In this document: positions 48,503-60,086 of the stretch, one piece after another
How positions within the stretch are numbered: the first letter of the stretch is position 1
Layout of the letters: every line of letters starts with the position of its first letter
NCBI GenBank assembly: GCA_020744425.1
Contig: JAGMUV010000001.1
Span: 2,232,001 to 2,296,000 of the forward strand
Length of the DNA stretch: 64,000 bases
Direction of reading: 5' to 3'
From: Dactylonectria macrodidyma
Taxonomy: Eukaryota > Ascomycota > Sordariomycetes > Hypocreales > Nectriaceae
Translations under genes and position numbers: made by a program
The notes under the pieces: generated by a model
What the model was told of the DNA's origin: nothing
Database searches by the model: none
The model's input: only the letters and a program-made list of their open reading frames with translations

Positions 48503-48741
48503 GATGCATGAGTTACTATGGTGCGGCAGTTAGTTGACAAGAGCTACACATTCCTTGGAATATGCTTTTTGCATTCAAGAGTTATGAGGATAATGAACGT
48601 GGTGTTACAAACTACCTAGGAATCTTACCTGCGCTGATTCCATACCTAAAGGTGCCCTAAAATTATGCTCCAAATGGCTCGTGGTCCCTAGTCTGCCGCA
48701 CTTGCCTTATTTTTCTCTTTTTGTCGACTTACCCGTCATTC
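48503..48741. other. Short intergenic region between convergent genes
   Basis: 3' flank of the PKS and of the F-box/ankyrin gene. Nothing else is seen. Confidence 0.6.
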
Positions 48742-50361
48742 CTAAAATGTCCACTCCGTGATCTCACGAAATTTCTCGAGGTTGTTGTGTAACCAGTTGC
48801 TTATTCTCTTGTACATTTGCAGGAGGAAATACCACACATCGAATCTGCCATACTCCTCACAGCGAAACATGACGTCCCCGAGGTGATCTAGCGAGACGTT
48901 GTAGATGGAAGCATGCTCAGCGACAAACTGGAGTACGCCCCTCCGGTAGAAGATGGAAATATCGCACAAGTAATCCAAGGCAGACTTCTCCCCATTGATG
49001 GAGTCTATACGCGCACCGTGCTGCAGCATCACGTGGACGGCCTCCTTGAGTCGCAGGAGATCTTTCCGCTCGATGTCGGGTGACATGCCGCGGAAGAGGC
49101 CGAAGAGCATGGTATGAGGCCCCTTGGTCTTGTAGTACAGCGGCGCGTTAATGCGAGCACCGGCTGAGAGGAGAAGCTTGACGCAGTCTGCGTCCATGAC
49201 ATAGGCTGCGGCGAAGAAGAGCGGCGTGGCGTATGTTTCATTGTCGAAGCGGCTGAGGGTTCCTCTTCGTTCTAGACTCGCACCGAGGCTGATGAGTCTG
49301 GACACGACTGCTGAGCGATCTTCGTCGTCAATGGCCAATTTCGAGTCTGGCTCCGAGTCTGGCTCCGAGTCTGATTCCGAGTCGAATAAGAAGCTGATCG
49401 CCCCTGCACTCCTATGGCCCGGATAGCCGCAGTTGAGAAACCAGTGGATGGCGCCCATGGGAAACTTATCGTCGGCAACGAGCCTGGGATCAGCGCCGCG
49501 GTCGAGGAGGGCCGATACGACGCCAAAGTGGCGACGACGGGCGGCGAGGCTGAGGGGGCTATCGTTGCAGACCATGGTATGGATGGGAACTTGGCGATCG
49601 ATGAGACGATGGACAATCTCCTCAGCGATGCGACTGTTCCCGCAGTAGCTGGCGTGGTGAAGGGCCGTCGTGCCTCTGATCATTTTGTGAGGGTCGAAGG
49701 CCGTCTTGCCGATGAGGGCCTCGACGGCCGGCAGGCTGCCCTGGCGGATGGCACAGTACAACGCTGACGTTGTTAGCGTCGATAGCGAGGCGCCTCGACT
49801 GATGAGGAGTTTTATCGTGGTCTCGTCGCCTCTGCATATGGCCATGTGCAGTGGAAACCAGGACGCTGGCCCTGGCTTCAAGACGCAGTCGCACAAGTCC
49901 CTGGACGGCGTGTTGATGTAGGCGCCCTGATCGAGAAGCCAAGCGACGATGTCGTGGTGGCCATTATAGATGGCAATGTGCAGTGGCGAGGCAAAGGACG
50001 GGTTGCTGTCCAAGTCGCCGTTGTCGCTGTCGTCATTGTCGTTGTCATCGTCGTCGTCGTCGTCGTCGTTATCACAAAAAATATTGTTGCTTTTGGTTTT
50101 GTTGGTGTATTTCTGGATTGCAGTGCCGTTGTCGTTGACGTTGGCGCCCTCGGCCACGGCATACTTCATGGTGGCCAGCGTGCCCTTTTTGGCGGCCCAG
50201 AACATGCACGATCCGTTGTTGCGGACGTGGTTGCGATAGAGGAAGGGGTTGAAGATGTCATGGAGGCGATGGCAGACCTGGGCTAGTGCGTGACGTTCGG
50301 GCTGGTCGCAGAACTCGTCGACCAAGGTCAAGATTTCGAAGGGAAAGGTGGAGAGAGTCAT
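48742..50361 (-). CDS. F-box-like/ankyrin-repeat protein
   Basis: An intronless frame encodes 539 residues. The N-terminus FPFEILTLVDEFCDQPERHA, LAQVCHRLHDIFNPFLYR is an F-box-like start (LPxEIL..VxxxL..). At least seven ankyrin-like repeats follow: SPLHIAIYNGHHDIVAWLLD, FPLHMAICRGDETTIKLLIS, TALHHASYCGNSRIAEEIVH, SPLSLAARRRHFGVVSALLD, TPLFFAAAYVMDADCVKLLL. Two low-complexity insertions break the repeats: an Asp/Asn run coded by GAC/GAT triplets (about 50000-50085) and a Ser-Glu/Pro-Asp run (ESDSEPDSEPDSK, ~49330-49385). F-box proteins recruit substrates to SCF ubiquitin ligase; the ankyrins would bind the target. Such genes are expanded in filamentous fungi, and there is no evidence it belongs to the PKS pathway. 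Confidence 0.8.
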   Translation of the reverse strand: MTLSTFPFEILTLVDEFCDQPERHALAQVCHRLHDIFNPFLYRNHVRNNGSCMFWAAKKGTLATMKYAVAEGANVNDNGTAIQKYTNKTKSNNIFCDNDDDDDDDDNDNDDSDNGDLDSNPSFASPLHIAIYNGHHDIVAWLLDQGAYINTPSRDLCDCVLKPGPASWFPLHMAICRGDETTIKLLISRGASLSTLTTSALYCAIRQGSLPAVEALIGKTAFDPHKMIRGTTALHHASYCGNSRIAEEIVHRLIDRQVPIHTMVCNDSPLSLAARRRHFGVVSALLDRGADPRLVADDKFPMGAIHWFLNCGYPGHRSAGAISFLFDSESDSEPDSEPDSKLAIDDEDRSAVVSRLISLGASLERRGTLSRFDNETYATPLFFAAAYVMDADCVKLLLSAGARINAPLYYKTKGPHTMLFGLFRGMSPDIERKDLLRLKEAVHVMLQHGARIDSINGEKSALDYLCDISIFYRRGVLQFVAEHASIYNVSLDHLGDVMFRCEEYGRFDVWYFLLQMYKRISNWLHNNLEKFREITEWTF

Positions 50362-51308
50362 GATGAAGATGGGGAGATGGAATTAGGAATTACAATCGAT
50401 GGATTGTAATAGTGTCAAGTGGTAGTGGTAGTGGTAGTTGGAACAAAAGTAGTAGCAGTAGATGCTCAAGTAGTTGCAGTTCGTGTGCGTGTAACAGGTA
50501 AGCTTGTCAGAATGTAGGCAGAGAGTGGAGAGGAATCGCAGTCGTAAGTAGTTCGTGGGAGCAGTGGAGAGATGCAAGAAAGATGCCCCCCGTGTCCATC
50601 CATCCCATACACGGGGGTCATGGAGGCCTCGACAAGCCTATGGAAGCAAGCCTCGATATGTCTCGAATCTGACAGCTCATATCGCCCAGACGCCCTCGAT
50701 GATCTAGAGCAAAGAAAGAAAAGAGAGGCGTTCCGACGGGTAACGACAGACCGCTTTTCTTACGTGCCGTAGTAGTCAACGCCTCTGATGCAGCCGAGAT
50801 GCAAGGAAAAAGAAAATCCCAGCGCCTCAAAGCTGGGCCAGAAGCGGGGTGGGCCTGTGGTTTGATAGGCTGTGTCACTTCGGCTGAAGCACGTCGAGGC
50901 TGTCTCGTTCCAATGAATCCAATCTCCTCCCTCCCCAAGCCCTCTCCCCCTCTTTCCCATGTCGTCCGCTCGTCCTCTATCCGAAGGTTGTGTTTGGGCC
51001 CTTTCCGTGCCGTAACTGTGCCGTGTCTTGGCCATGTCTTTGTTGCCTCTCGTTGCCTCTTGTTTTCTCTTCTCTCACTCTGTCTCTCCCGCCGCCTTCC
51101 CCTCCCTTCCATCTCTCTCTGTCAGTCTGTCTCTCCCAATTTGGGATATCCTGCCGTCTCCCAGCCCGTTCCCTCCCCGTCGTTCACCCGCCTTCTCTCT
51201 CTTCCCTCCAACGCCTGCTTTACTCCCATCTGTTTCTGTAAACATCCCGCTGTTCCCAGACACCCACATTGTCTGTTCCTCCCCAATTTATTTGCTTCGC
51301 CTTCGACT
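50362..51308. other. Divergent promoter region, CT-rich
   Basis: A region between the F-box/ankyrin gene and the large F-box gene. It has a TGGTAG microsatellite (50416-50438) and a strong pyrimidine tract (about 51045-51200) just before the downstream gene. No supported gene. Confidence 0.5.
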
Positions 51309-54119
51309 ATGGCTGTTGCCTTGTGTTGTCCCGTGTGCGGCTTCTTCATGGCCGACCCGCGCACTAGCTGGAGGAGAAACGGACATGGCCACCCCACCCC
51401 TCCATTCCCCGTTTCAGTTCCTCCCCGGCCGGGAGAGAGACCGGACATGCCGTGGCCCGGATGCGTGAGGATCGTTGGCTACAACCTCTATGCTTCCGAG
51501 TCCAGCAAGTGAGAAAAAAGACGTGGATCTATTCCACGCGGAACTGCGCTGATTGGATGCACAGCGTCAATATGTCTGATCAAACCCTCAAGGGATACGA
51601 TGGCTTCTTTTTTACCAGTCCTGGCGATAGTTCACCGTTCCCAGTGGAAAGCGTCCGGACGCTCGAAACGTGAGTAATTTCCCCTTGGTTTTGTCTGTTT
51701 GTCCGATCGTACTTGCTCACCACTCTGAGAGGTTAGATATGGGAGAAACAAGTGGGAAGGGTCGTATATCCCAATCCACGCGGCATGTTACGACATGCTT
51801 GCCAAGGTACTGGCGCCCTGTCATCTTGACCGCGAGGTGTTGTTCAAGCTTCTCCAATCATCCTTGTACTTGGACTATGGGTCGAGTCGAGCTTCCCTGG
51901 TCAGTTACCGCAGGAGACCGTCCCTGAGAGACTACGACGTGTGTCAAGTGTCTCCTGCTCCAAGCACCGAACTCGAGCTTTACTATCAGTCCCTTCCCCG
52001 GCCACTCTTCCGGAGGCCGCCAAGCCCTGAACCCGTCAAGGCAGCGAGTCACGGGCAAGATATCTTCTCTCGGCTACCCGCCGAGATTCTCCTGCGAATT
52101 ATGGGGGCTCTTGACGGGTCCTCGATCTGCCGCTGGAGAAGAGCATCGAGGCCTGTGGCCCGAGTCGCTTTGACCAATGGCTTCTGGAAAACCGTCGCAC
52201 GAAATGATTTGCCGTGGGTCTACGACTTCTTCCTGCTTGACAGCGGTGGCCCGACAGCGGTTGTTGATTGGAAGGCACTGTTCGAGGACCTGCGCGATGG
52301 GAGTGACATGCATCATGCGCGGAAGTTCAACCCGCTTGCTAATAGGAAGCGTATCTGGAACCTTTGCTGCCAGATCAAAAGCCGCTATCTCCCTCTCATG
52401 TCCGAGCTACAGCAGCGCGGCGGCTTACTCCCTGACGCTTTGATCGGCGCCGCGCCAACTTTGCCACCTCTGCCTTCGCTTCTTCGGGAAGAGTCGACGT
52501 CCTTCACCAGCCTGAGTTTCATCAAGACGTTCGGGGAGCTCCGGCATAGGACGCCCGTCATCACTATGACTTGGGCACTTGATGGGGATCTCGCACGGCT
52601 AGAGCTCGATCTAGACCCCTCGATAGACGGCAGTCCATATGGGTCGCTGGAGCACGCGCAAATACCTGCTGACAGCTGGCTCGCTGGCCTTGTCGTCACT
52701 AGTCGTTATGATTCGATGGCGAGCACGTCGCAGATGCCGGCTCATAGGATCGTCGGGCTCAAGTATCTGTACGTCGGGCATGCTCCAGTACAGTACGGCG
52801 AATCTGAGGGAGACCAGCGCCTCATCCACGTGTGGCCCGGCTATTTTGCCGTCGGAATCTTCTTCAACCGCTCGAGGATGACAAACAAGGTAGAAACTAT
52901 TGCGCTGTTGCAGCAACCAATAGCGAAGGCACCGGTTGAGGCTCAACGTCGTTGTACTATGAACCAAGAGTATGGCGCCTTCAGCTTCCTGAGCACCCAG
53001 TGCATGTGGAAAGATCGCCTTCCACCGCCAGAGGTCCGCGGCCACGTCGCAAAGGATGCTCTGAGCTGGGGCAGGCTCAATGATTTTTGGCCCATGGAAA
53101 CGCTCGTCTTTGGAGTGTCCGAACAACAGCTCTCCGAGGTGGTTGCTCTGTCTGCCGACTTTCGTGGGCGGGGGTTTCAAGTCGGGTACTCGGACGGAAC
53201 ACAGTCCAGCATCGGGTACATGTCCAATACCATTAAGACTCTTGCCATTGACGGCGGCGGAGGGGAGCGAATTGCCCGCATGGCTTGGATGATTGGCGGT
53301 GGCAAACTGAACATGCGCTTCGTGACAAACCGTGGGCGACAGTTGGCTATTGGATGGATGAGAGATCCAGAAAGCCACTCCCTTAAAGGGTCGGAAGGCA
53401 TTGTGTTTGAAGGGCGTGTATTGACAGGCTTCTTTTGTTGGTGGGATTATCGTCAAGAGATGGAGGTCCTGTACCCTCTATTCATGCCTCAGAGTCCGTG
53501 GGAGGCCAAGGGGACGGAAGCACCGGCGTATACCTCATTGGACTGGAAACGACTGCATTGGGAGCCAGAGCCTCTCCCAGAGTCGAAAGTCCGAGCCTCA
53601 TCGAAGCTTGGTTGGATGCCCGAGACGCATGACATTCCGAGTCCGGGTCAGACAACAATGCTGACCTGGCTGGACTGCGAGCGACCTCTCGAGAGCGTGA
53701 CGGTACTTTCATATCACTGGCGTACAGTTGAGGCGACTCCAATCGCTTCCTTGATCTTCCAGTACTCCGATGGCGAGCAGGTTGCATTTGGCCCAACACT
53801 CGATGAGCCACCTGAGGACGAAACCGAAGAAGATGAATTGCTGACTCAGGTATGGTATGTCGACGGTGAGAAACTGGACTCGATGCGCGTCTGGTGGGGC
53901 CAAGGCAGAGCCGTGAACGCGATTCGCATGCGGTCAGAGTCTGGGCTTAGGAGTCCGAGATTTGGATTCACCTTGAAGGACAGCTCTATGTCCCGGATCC
54001 GCTTCTCAGGAAAGGACGCCGCATGTGGAATCGTCGTTGGAGCGATGTCTGCAATCATCGAACATAAGAGATCTGGTGTTATTCTTTCTGGGATCCAGGC
54101 TGTTGAAAAAAGGTGTTAG
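51309..54119 (+). CDS. Large F-box protein of unknown target
   Basis: Predicted exons 51309-51508, 51565-51669 and 51737-54119 give 895 residues. The N-terminus has a Cys-containing start (CCPVCGFFM), then VRIVGYNLYASES, and KWEGSYIPIHAACYDMLAKV, the (I/V)PIHxxC block seen before the F-box in a common fungal F-box family. The F-box is FSRLPAEILLRIMGALDGSS, ICRWRRASRPVAR, FWKTVARNDLPWVYDF. A long ordered C-terminal region follows with repeated Trp/Gly motifs (MSNTIKTLAIDGGGGERIAR, VWWGQGRAVNAIRMRS), probably a beta-rich substrate-binding domain. Exon 2 phase fits two different first introns, 51509-51564 (chosen) or a 41-base one at 51465-51505, so residues ~50-70 are uncertain. Exons 2-3 are firm. 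Confidence 0.75.
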
Positions 54120-54348
54120 GAGAGCTGGTTTGGATGGGGAGTGATGGACGGTTTGGAATGGGTTAGATTGACACGGTTAGGATTACACAGTCAGGATACA
54201 GGTTCGCCTCGATACACAAATAGACATTACAGGTAATAGTTCTTTTTGAGGTAGACGCGCTAGTTGTTCGTGGGTTCCGTTCCACTGTTCTCGTTATTGC
54301 CGTGGTTCCAAGAGCCTCTAGAGTCATACCCAACTCAAACTGGGTCAC

Positions 54349-54714
54349 TCACAATCCCAGCAGAACGAGGCCAATGGCGGCGGTGGCCGGGACAGCCTGG
54401 ATGAGCAAGATGCGGGGTCCGACGGTGAGGCCGCCGTAGATGCCGGCGACCTGGACGCAGCCGAGGAAGAAGAGCTTGATCTGGGACGCAAAGTCTGGGT
54501 TGGGATGGGTCAGGCCCCAGAAGAGGCCCGCGGCGAGGAAGCCGTTGTACAGGCCCTGGTTGGCCGCCAGCGTCTTGGTCTGCTCGGCGAACTCGGGTGT
54601 CAGCTTGAAGGCCTTGCGGCCGCGGGGCTTGGTCCAGAGGAACATCTCGAGCGTGAGGATGTAGACGTGGAGCGTGCCGATGAGGCCGCTGGCGACGTTT
54701 CCGAGCAAGGCCAT
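54349..54714 (-). CDS. DUF1304 family small membrane protein
   Basis: An intronless 121-residue protein. The start at 54714 was chosen because MALLGNVASGLIGTLHVYIL begins the family domain; the frame is open further upstream but that part is not family-like. The next blocks, TLEMFLWTKPRGRKAF, TPEFAEQTKTLAANQGLYNG and FLAAGLFWGL, are typical of DUF1304 (PF06993), a four-helix bacterial and fungal membrane family. Further helices are IKLFFLGCVQVAGIYGGLTV and ILLIQAVPATAAIGLVLLGL. The biochemical function is not known; in fungi the genes are often isolated. Confident for family, not for role. Confidence 0.88.
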   Translation of the reverse strand: MALLGNVASGLIGTLHVYILTLEMFLWTKPRGRKAFKLTPEFAEQTKTLAANQGLYNGFLAAGLFWGLTHPNPDFASQIKLFFLGCVQVAGIYGGLTVGPRILLIQAVPATAAIGLVLLGL

Positions 54715-55516
54715 GGTGGAATGAGACTTGAGAGGAGGAAGATGGGGTTGAAGAGACCAGTGATGTATGAAGATAGATGTGTTGTGGTGTTGATGTATGA
54801 TGATGGATATGTTGATAATATATGTAGAGTCGTTGACTGCGAGCGAGTCCTTTCGAGCAGGTACGTTTGCCTCAGGCTGGATCACGAGGAAAGCTCTCGA
54901 CGAACCTGAACCTACCCTAGCAGTCGAACCTCAAAACGCCCATTGACGTTGCGGATAAATAATGATGCGAGAATACGAGATCAGACCCAAAAAATGCCTA
55001 GTCTCCTTCTCAACTAAGCTTGTCGACAAAAAGAATGCCATGGCCCGCGCCGCGTTATTGCCCTCTTTTCGACACGAGAACCTGCAGGGGGTTGCGGGGG
55101 CCGAGCCAGAGCGGCAAAGCCACTAGAACTACTAAACGTTTTGGCAATGTATCCCCCATAACTTAGACTTTTACAGCGGGTCGAGATGGCCTTTTCCACT
55201 AATCGTGTCCCTAGTAGGTAGGCCCGAAACGAATTCCTTCTGGAAGTGAGGGTGAATGTGTGTTGGCAACCCTGCCCTGGAACTTGTGTGCGCAGTCTTC
55301 ACATGCATGTGTGTCCAGAAGTATTGAGACGAGATTCTGACAGTAGAGGGCTCGTTTTATGGGCTATTCAAAATTAAGAGCCTATCATATACAAGACTTA
55401 TGGCGAAAGAAAGGTACATCGCCGAAAATCAGCTACTGGTAGAAAAACCCGAGCAGAATCGTAACAACCAGCATCCGTGTCCAGCAACTAGCAAAGTAAC
55501 GGACCGCTCGCGCTTA
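54715..55516. other. Intergenic between same-strand genes
   Basis: Promoter of the DUF1304 gene and 3' flank of the MFS transporter gene. No gene is seen. Confidence 0.55.
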
Positions 55517-57532
55517 TTAGTACGCAAAGCGGAAGTCAAGTCGCTTGTTACCATCCTTCTCTCGGGCCTCCTTATCAGTCTGATACTCGACCTTCTGTTC
55601 GGCCGTCAACTTGCTCCACTCTTCTTCCTTCTTCTTGTTAAGGTGGATGATCCATTGGCGCTGGCCAAGGAAGACGACAATGGCGAGAGACAGAATCGAG
55701 ATGCAGACCTTGTTGCCAGTCTTGTAGTAGGGGGCATCCCACTTTCGATAGATTTGGTTGCCAACAACGCTTCCCCTGTGCGAGTAGTTAGCAAAAGACA
55801 CATCGAGACAAGACGAGAAGCAACTCAGCACGTACATTTGGACGATGACGTTATACGTGGCTGCGGCAACAGCTCTCTTCTTGACGTCGAAAGAATTCTC
55901 AGAGATCCACGAACTGACGAGCGGGTGGAAGTAAGGGTAACCGGAGATGAGGGTGATGATGGAGAATCTTCCCCACTCGCGGCCTCCGTCGGGCAGCGTA
56001 AGCAGTGCCGTGAACAGAGGAATAGACCAGAGTTCTCCAAAGAGGCAGTGGAAAGAGCGCTCGTTAAAGTACTCGGAGCTGTACGCCAATGTCAACATGG
56101 TGATGATCTGGAGCGCGGCGGACGGTGCGGTGAGGAGGTTGCTGGCGAGGGTACTGAAGTTGCCGACTCGCTTCAGGGTCAGAGTCAAGTAGGCCGTCAC
56201 GGGGGTGGCGGGGATGTAGGCGATGAGGCCGATGAGGTACAGGCCCCAGAGAGAGGGATCGGTCCAAGCGGCCTTGACGTCTTTCCAGGTCGCGGGCTCC
56301 TTGAGCGCGGTGAGGCCCTTGGCGGGGTCGTCGCGGAGGATGCGGTTGACCATGATGACCTCCTCGCGCTCGGTGAACCAAGACTTGCGCCAGATGAGGG
56401 ACTTGGTTCCGGTTGGCGAGGTGGGCAAGTAGGCCATGGACGCGAGGCCGATGACGACGGTGAGGAGGCCCTCGAGGAGGAGAAGCCAGAACCAGCCGGA
56501 GTGGCCACCGATTCCTCTCATCTCGAGGAAACCCGCAGCCAACAGGGCAGAGACGACTCCTTATCAGGGCATCAGTAACGAGTCCGGGAGCTGATTACGA
56601 ATTGCAACTTACTTGCAATGTTCAGAGTCGACCAGAAGGCAGCCAGGCGAATGGAGAGCTCCTTGGACGTGTAGAAGTAGGTGGCCATGAGAATGACACC
56701 AGGGATGAAACCGCCCTCGAAGAGACCAATCAAGGCACGAGTGATGTAGAATGAGGTCCTGCCAGTCATGAAGGCCTGGAAGGTGGCTGCGCAGGTTGGA
56801 GTCAGTATCGAGTCTCTCTTACAATCAACGTTAGTGATGCCGGCTCCACTTACACACAAGACCCCAGCCAACCATGAGCTATGTAGGAGAACAGTTAGCA
56901 ACTGTTCCATTCTGTGACAAAGACGGAGAAATTTTCGGGAGAAGATTGGGGACATACCGTGGGCAAAACGTGCTTGAAGCCATATCTCTTGGTGAGGAAC
57001 TGGACGGGAAACTCTGCCGTCAGGAAGCAGAGGAGCTGGATGGTGGTTCCCTGTGGCAAAGAGGGTCAGGGGACTGGGATGACGGTTTTGTTCTTCTCTT
57101 GAGCGTACATTGTTGTAATCATCAGTGGTCAGACCAAGATCGTCGAGCAAATTATCAGCCAGCGCATTGCTGAGATTGCCGCGGTCAAGTTGCAGACCGA
57201 AGAACTGGCGATCCACCTCGTTAGTGCAGCTGATCGACAGCGGGGAAGATGCAAGCGGACGCGGGGTCATGCATGAATCGTTGATTTTTTTAACTTACCA
57301 TGAGGCAGAGCCAGGTCAGGAGGCGCAGATCGGTCTTTCGGACAATGACTTTTTCTTCCTCGGGTGTCCACTCGGCCGTAGGATCGAAGCGGTGGGCGCC
57401 CTCGTACGAGGCGTGAGGCGGAAGCGCCGAGTGAAGCTCAGTGCGACCGACGCCGACGGATGCCTTGTCAATGTCGACCGAGGGCGATCGGACAGCCGTA
57501 GCCGGGCTGGCCTCTATATCTGCGCTGCCCAT
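55517..57532 (-). CDS. MFS transporter, anion:cation symporter (Dal5/Tna1-like) type
   Basis: Seven exons (57532-57299, 57204-57109, 57050-56958, 56878-56854, 56786-56613, 56559-55836, 55775-55517, minus strand) encode 534 residues; all phases close, with one exon of only 25 bases. The N-terminal tail is acidic and disordered; EWTPEEEKVIVRKTDLRLLT leads into the first helix. FFGLQLDRGNLSNALADNLL, GTTIQLLCFLTAEFPVQFLT, SFYITRALIGLFEGGFIPGV and ILMATYFYTSKELSIRLAAF are the usual helix 1-4 motifs of the allantoate/nicotinate-type ACS family. Helices 7-12 are complete (LWGLYLIGLIAYIPATPVTA, SIITLISGYPYFHPLVSSWI). It is a plasma-membrane proton-coupled importer of a small organic anion. Divergent from TauD; a shared substrate such as a sulfonate or carboxylate is a guess. 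Confidence 0.88.
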
Positions 57533-58507
57533 GTTGCAATTGAGGATGACGGGTTGGATGATGCAAACTGATGGTTGGACAGTATACACGAGAGAGGGTG
57601 GCGTTGAAGCGGGTGCTCAGCCAGGGGAAACGAATTGATCAATGTCAAGGCAGACAGGTGCGAGGCAACTGCAATGAGCTGTCTCAAGATCAAAGGTCAA
57701 GCTCGGGGAGTTGATGCCTTGATATATATATATATACTTAGACTCGGACAGCCTCTGGGGGCGTGTTGAGCTCGAGCTCGCCATTCCGGAGAGATGCTCC
57801 AGTCTGGATAGTGGCCGGGTACTTCCTTAGGACCTGGTACCTCAAGGTGTGGCACGACGGGGCACGCCATAGAAGGGGGTCATGGAGAAAAAAGCCCAGT
57901 TGTTTCTCGTCACGGCCCATGTATGAATTACTCACCGCGATGGGAAAAAAAGATCCTGGCTTGGGCTCTTTCTCCCCGAACGAGATACCGAACACAGAGA
58001 TAATGCATGTGGTTCTTGGTGCCTGTTACAGTTCAGTTAAGTTTAGTCCCTTGACCTGCTGGGCTACCCTCCCAAGGGTCTGTGGGGATGGGGCGTCATG
58101 GCCTCCGAGAATTTCTCCGCATGCTGCCTTTCCATTACGCATGCCATATTTAGTCCCGATGTCGCCTTTGCGCCGCGCCGTGATTCGACGTGGCTGCAAA
58201 ACGCATTTAACGGTCCATGGTGCCCTCCGGGAATAGCCTGATCTTTGGAGACGTTCGCTTGTTGTTTTACTAGCAAGCAAGCAAGCTGTTAAAATTATAT
58301 CATACCAACTGCTCTATTGCCCTTTGGGAAAGAACTTTGAGCCAGGCCCCGGTCTACCACCAACCAACACAGAGCCTCACCAGACAAACTGACATTGACA
58401 ACTGACACTGACACTGTCACTAACACATCCTCCCATTTGGCATTGACAACACCATTGACGTTTGTCACCATAATTGATTTTCTAATTCCCTCTTCCTCTT
58501 AAATAAG
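57533..58507. other. Divergent promoter MFS / TauD
   Basis: A ~975-base region with a TATATATATATATA run at about 57722-57736, an AAGC repeat near 58272 and repeated TGACA/CTGACA words near 58385-58420. No gene is seen. Confidence 0.5.
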
Positions 58508-59768
58508 ATGCCATCCGTCGCAACCAACCAGCACGAAACCGTCGTCGTCGACGGCAACATCGTCGGCGGCCATCCGGAGAGCCGGCCTAGCATCTCGCAG
58601 CCGCTCACTTACACGGGCAGCCTGGACGGCATCCAACAGGCCGATGTGACGCCCGCCATCGGGCGCGAGTACACGGGGCTGCAGATCCGGGACCTGCTCC
58701 GCTGGGACGAGCGCATGATCCGCGATCTCGCCGTCACCGTGTCCCAGCGCGGCGTCGTCTTCCTCAAGGACCAGGACGTCACACCAGTCGAGATGAAGGA
58801 ATTCATGCTCCGCCTCACCGCGCTCGCCGGCTGCCCGGCCTCGTCCGACCTGCACGTCCACCCGCTCACCGAGGAGGGCAGCGAGCTGGGCGACCAGATC
58901 AGCGTCATCTCCAGTGAGAAGCAGAAGAAGGGCGGCGGCCTGACTCATCAGTTGAGCGATGTCAGCCGCTTCGCCAGCGCCGGGTGGCACAGCGATATGT
59001 ACGATACCAAGTTCCCTGCAACACACACTGCAAGCCCTTGCAGGCCTTACAGCTATCCCTCCTCCCCCCAGTCGACTTTGAGCACGGACTGACAAGGCAC
59101 CTGTTTGTTTAGCACCTTTGAGAAGGTCCCATCGGATTACGCCATGCTCAAGATCCACACCCTCCCGGCGACGGGTGGAGATACGGTATGATTCCCGGGT
59201 TCAATAAGAGGGTCAACTTGCTGGCTCTTGTTGGAAGGACCTGGCTCATCCATGTACTATGTAATGATGAGTGACTAACACTGGACTTTGTTCCTCTTTT
59301 ATACAGCTCTGGGCCTCTGGCTACGAAATCTATGACCGTCTCTCACAGCCGATGAAGCAATTCTTCGAAGGCCTAACTGCTACCCACGACGCCTCCTTCT
59401 TCCACGACGAGGCGGCCCGTCTCGGAAACCCTCTCCGCAAGGGCATCCGCGGCTCGCCTCTGAACCAGGGCGGCGACCTCACGGCCGTCCACCCCATCAT
59501 CCGCACGAACCCCGTGACCGGGTGGAAGTCGGTGTACGTCAACAGAGGCTTCACCAAGCGCATCAACGGCGTCTCCAAGGACGAGAGCGACGTGCTGCTC
59601 GCCTACCTCTTCAACCTGGTGACGCAGAACCACGACGCCCAGGTGAGGTACCGCTGGAGCAAGAACGACTGCGCCATCTGGGACAACCGGTCGACGTACC
59701 ACTGTGCCACGTACGACTACGAAGCTGCCCGAGCCGGTGATCGGGTTTGCAGCTTGGGAGAGGCGTAA
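58508..59768 (+). CDS. TauD/TfdA-family Fe(II)/2-oxoglutarate dioxygenase
   Basis: Three exons (58508-58998, 59113-59185, 59307-59768; donors GTACGA and GTATGA) give 341 residues. The core reads REYTGLQIRDLLRWDERMIR, DLAVTVSQRGVVFLKDQDVT, then the iron motif HxD in SAGWHSDITFEKVPSDYAML (His and Asp split from TFE by the first intron). LPATGGDTLWASGYEIYDRL and GFTKRINGVSKDESDVLLAY follow. The distal His is in STYHCATYDYEAARAGDRV, with the 2-oxoglutarate-binding Arg ten residues on. The family includes taurine/sulfonate dioxygenases (yeast Jlp1) and herbicide-type oxygenases. The end at SLGEA is 15-20 residues shorter than many fungal members. The substrate is unknown; it diverges from an ACS-type transporter, the usual setting for uptake plus oxidation of a small acid. 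Confidence 0.88.
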
Positions 59769-60086
59769 CGAACGGGCTGTCTGTAGCCTACCGCATACCC
59801 GCTGGAATTACAGCGACCTGACGTAGTGGAGAACACTGGAAAGGCCCGAGTTGAAGCGAGAACAAAGGTTAAGAATCTTCCTTCTTGGTGATCCCTTGTG
59901 GTGATGGTGAAATCGTCACCTCTAAGCACGTCATTGCCGCCAATGCAGGCCATGATACCGACCGACTGGACACAGGGTTAGTGCAACTGTTGCTATTTGC
60001 CTCTTCTGTCTCGATAAGCTGACAGTCTCATTCTGGTTCGAGGCTGGGACACGCCCTTTTCCAACCTCTACGCAGCTGTGGACGCC
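59769..60086. other. Spacer before the regulator gene
   Basis: Short same-strand spacer between the dioxygenase and the Zn2Cys6 gene. No feature recognised. Confidence 0.5.

Noticed and set aside
58499..59158. 219-codon minus-strand frame opposite the TauD gene
   Set aside because: It is an antisense shadow; HxD and other dioxygenase motifs are on the plus strand.
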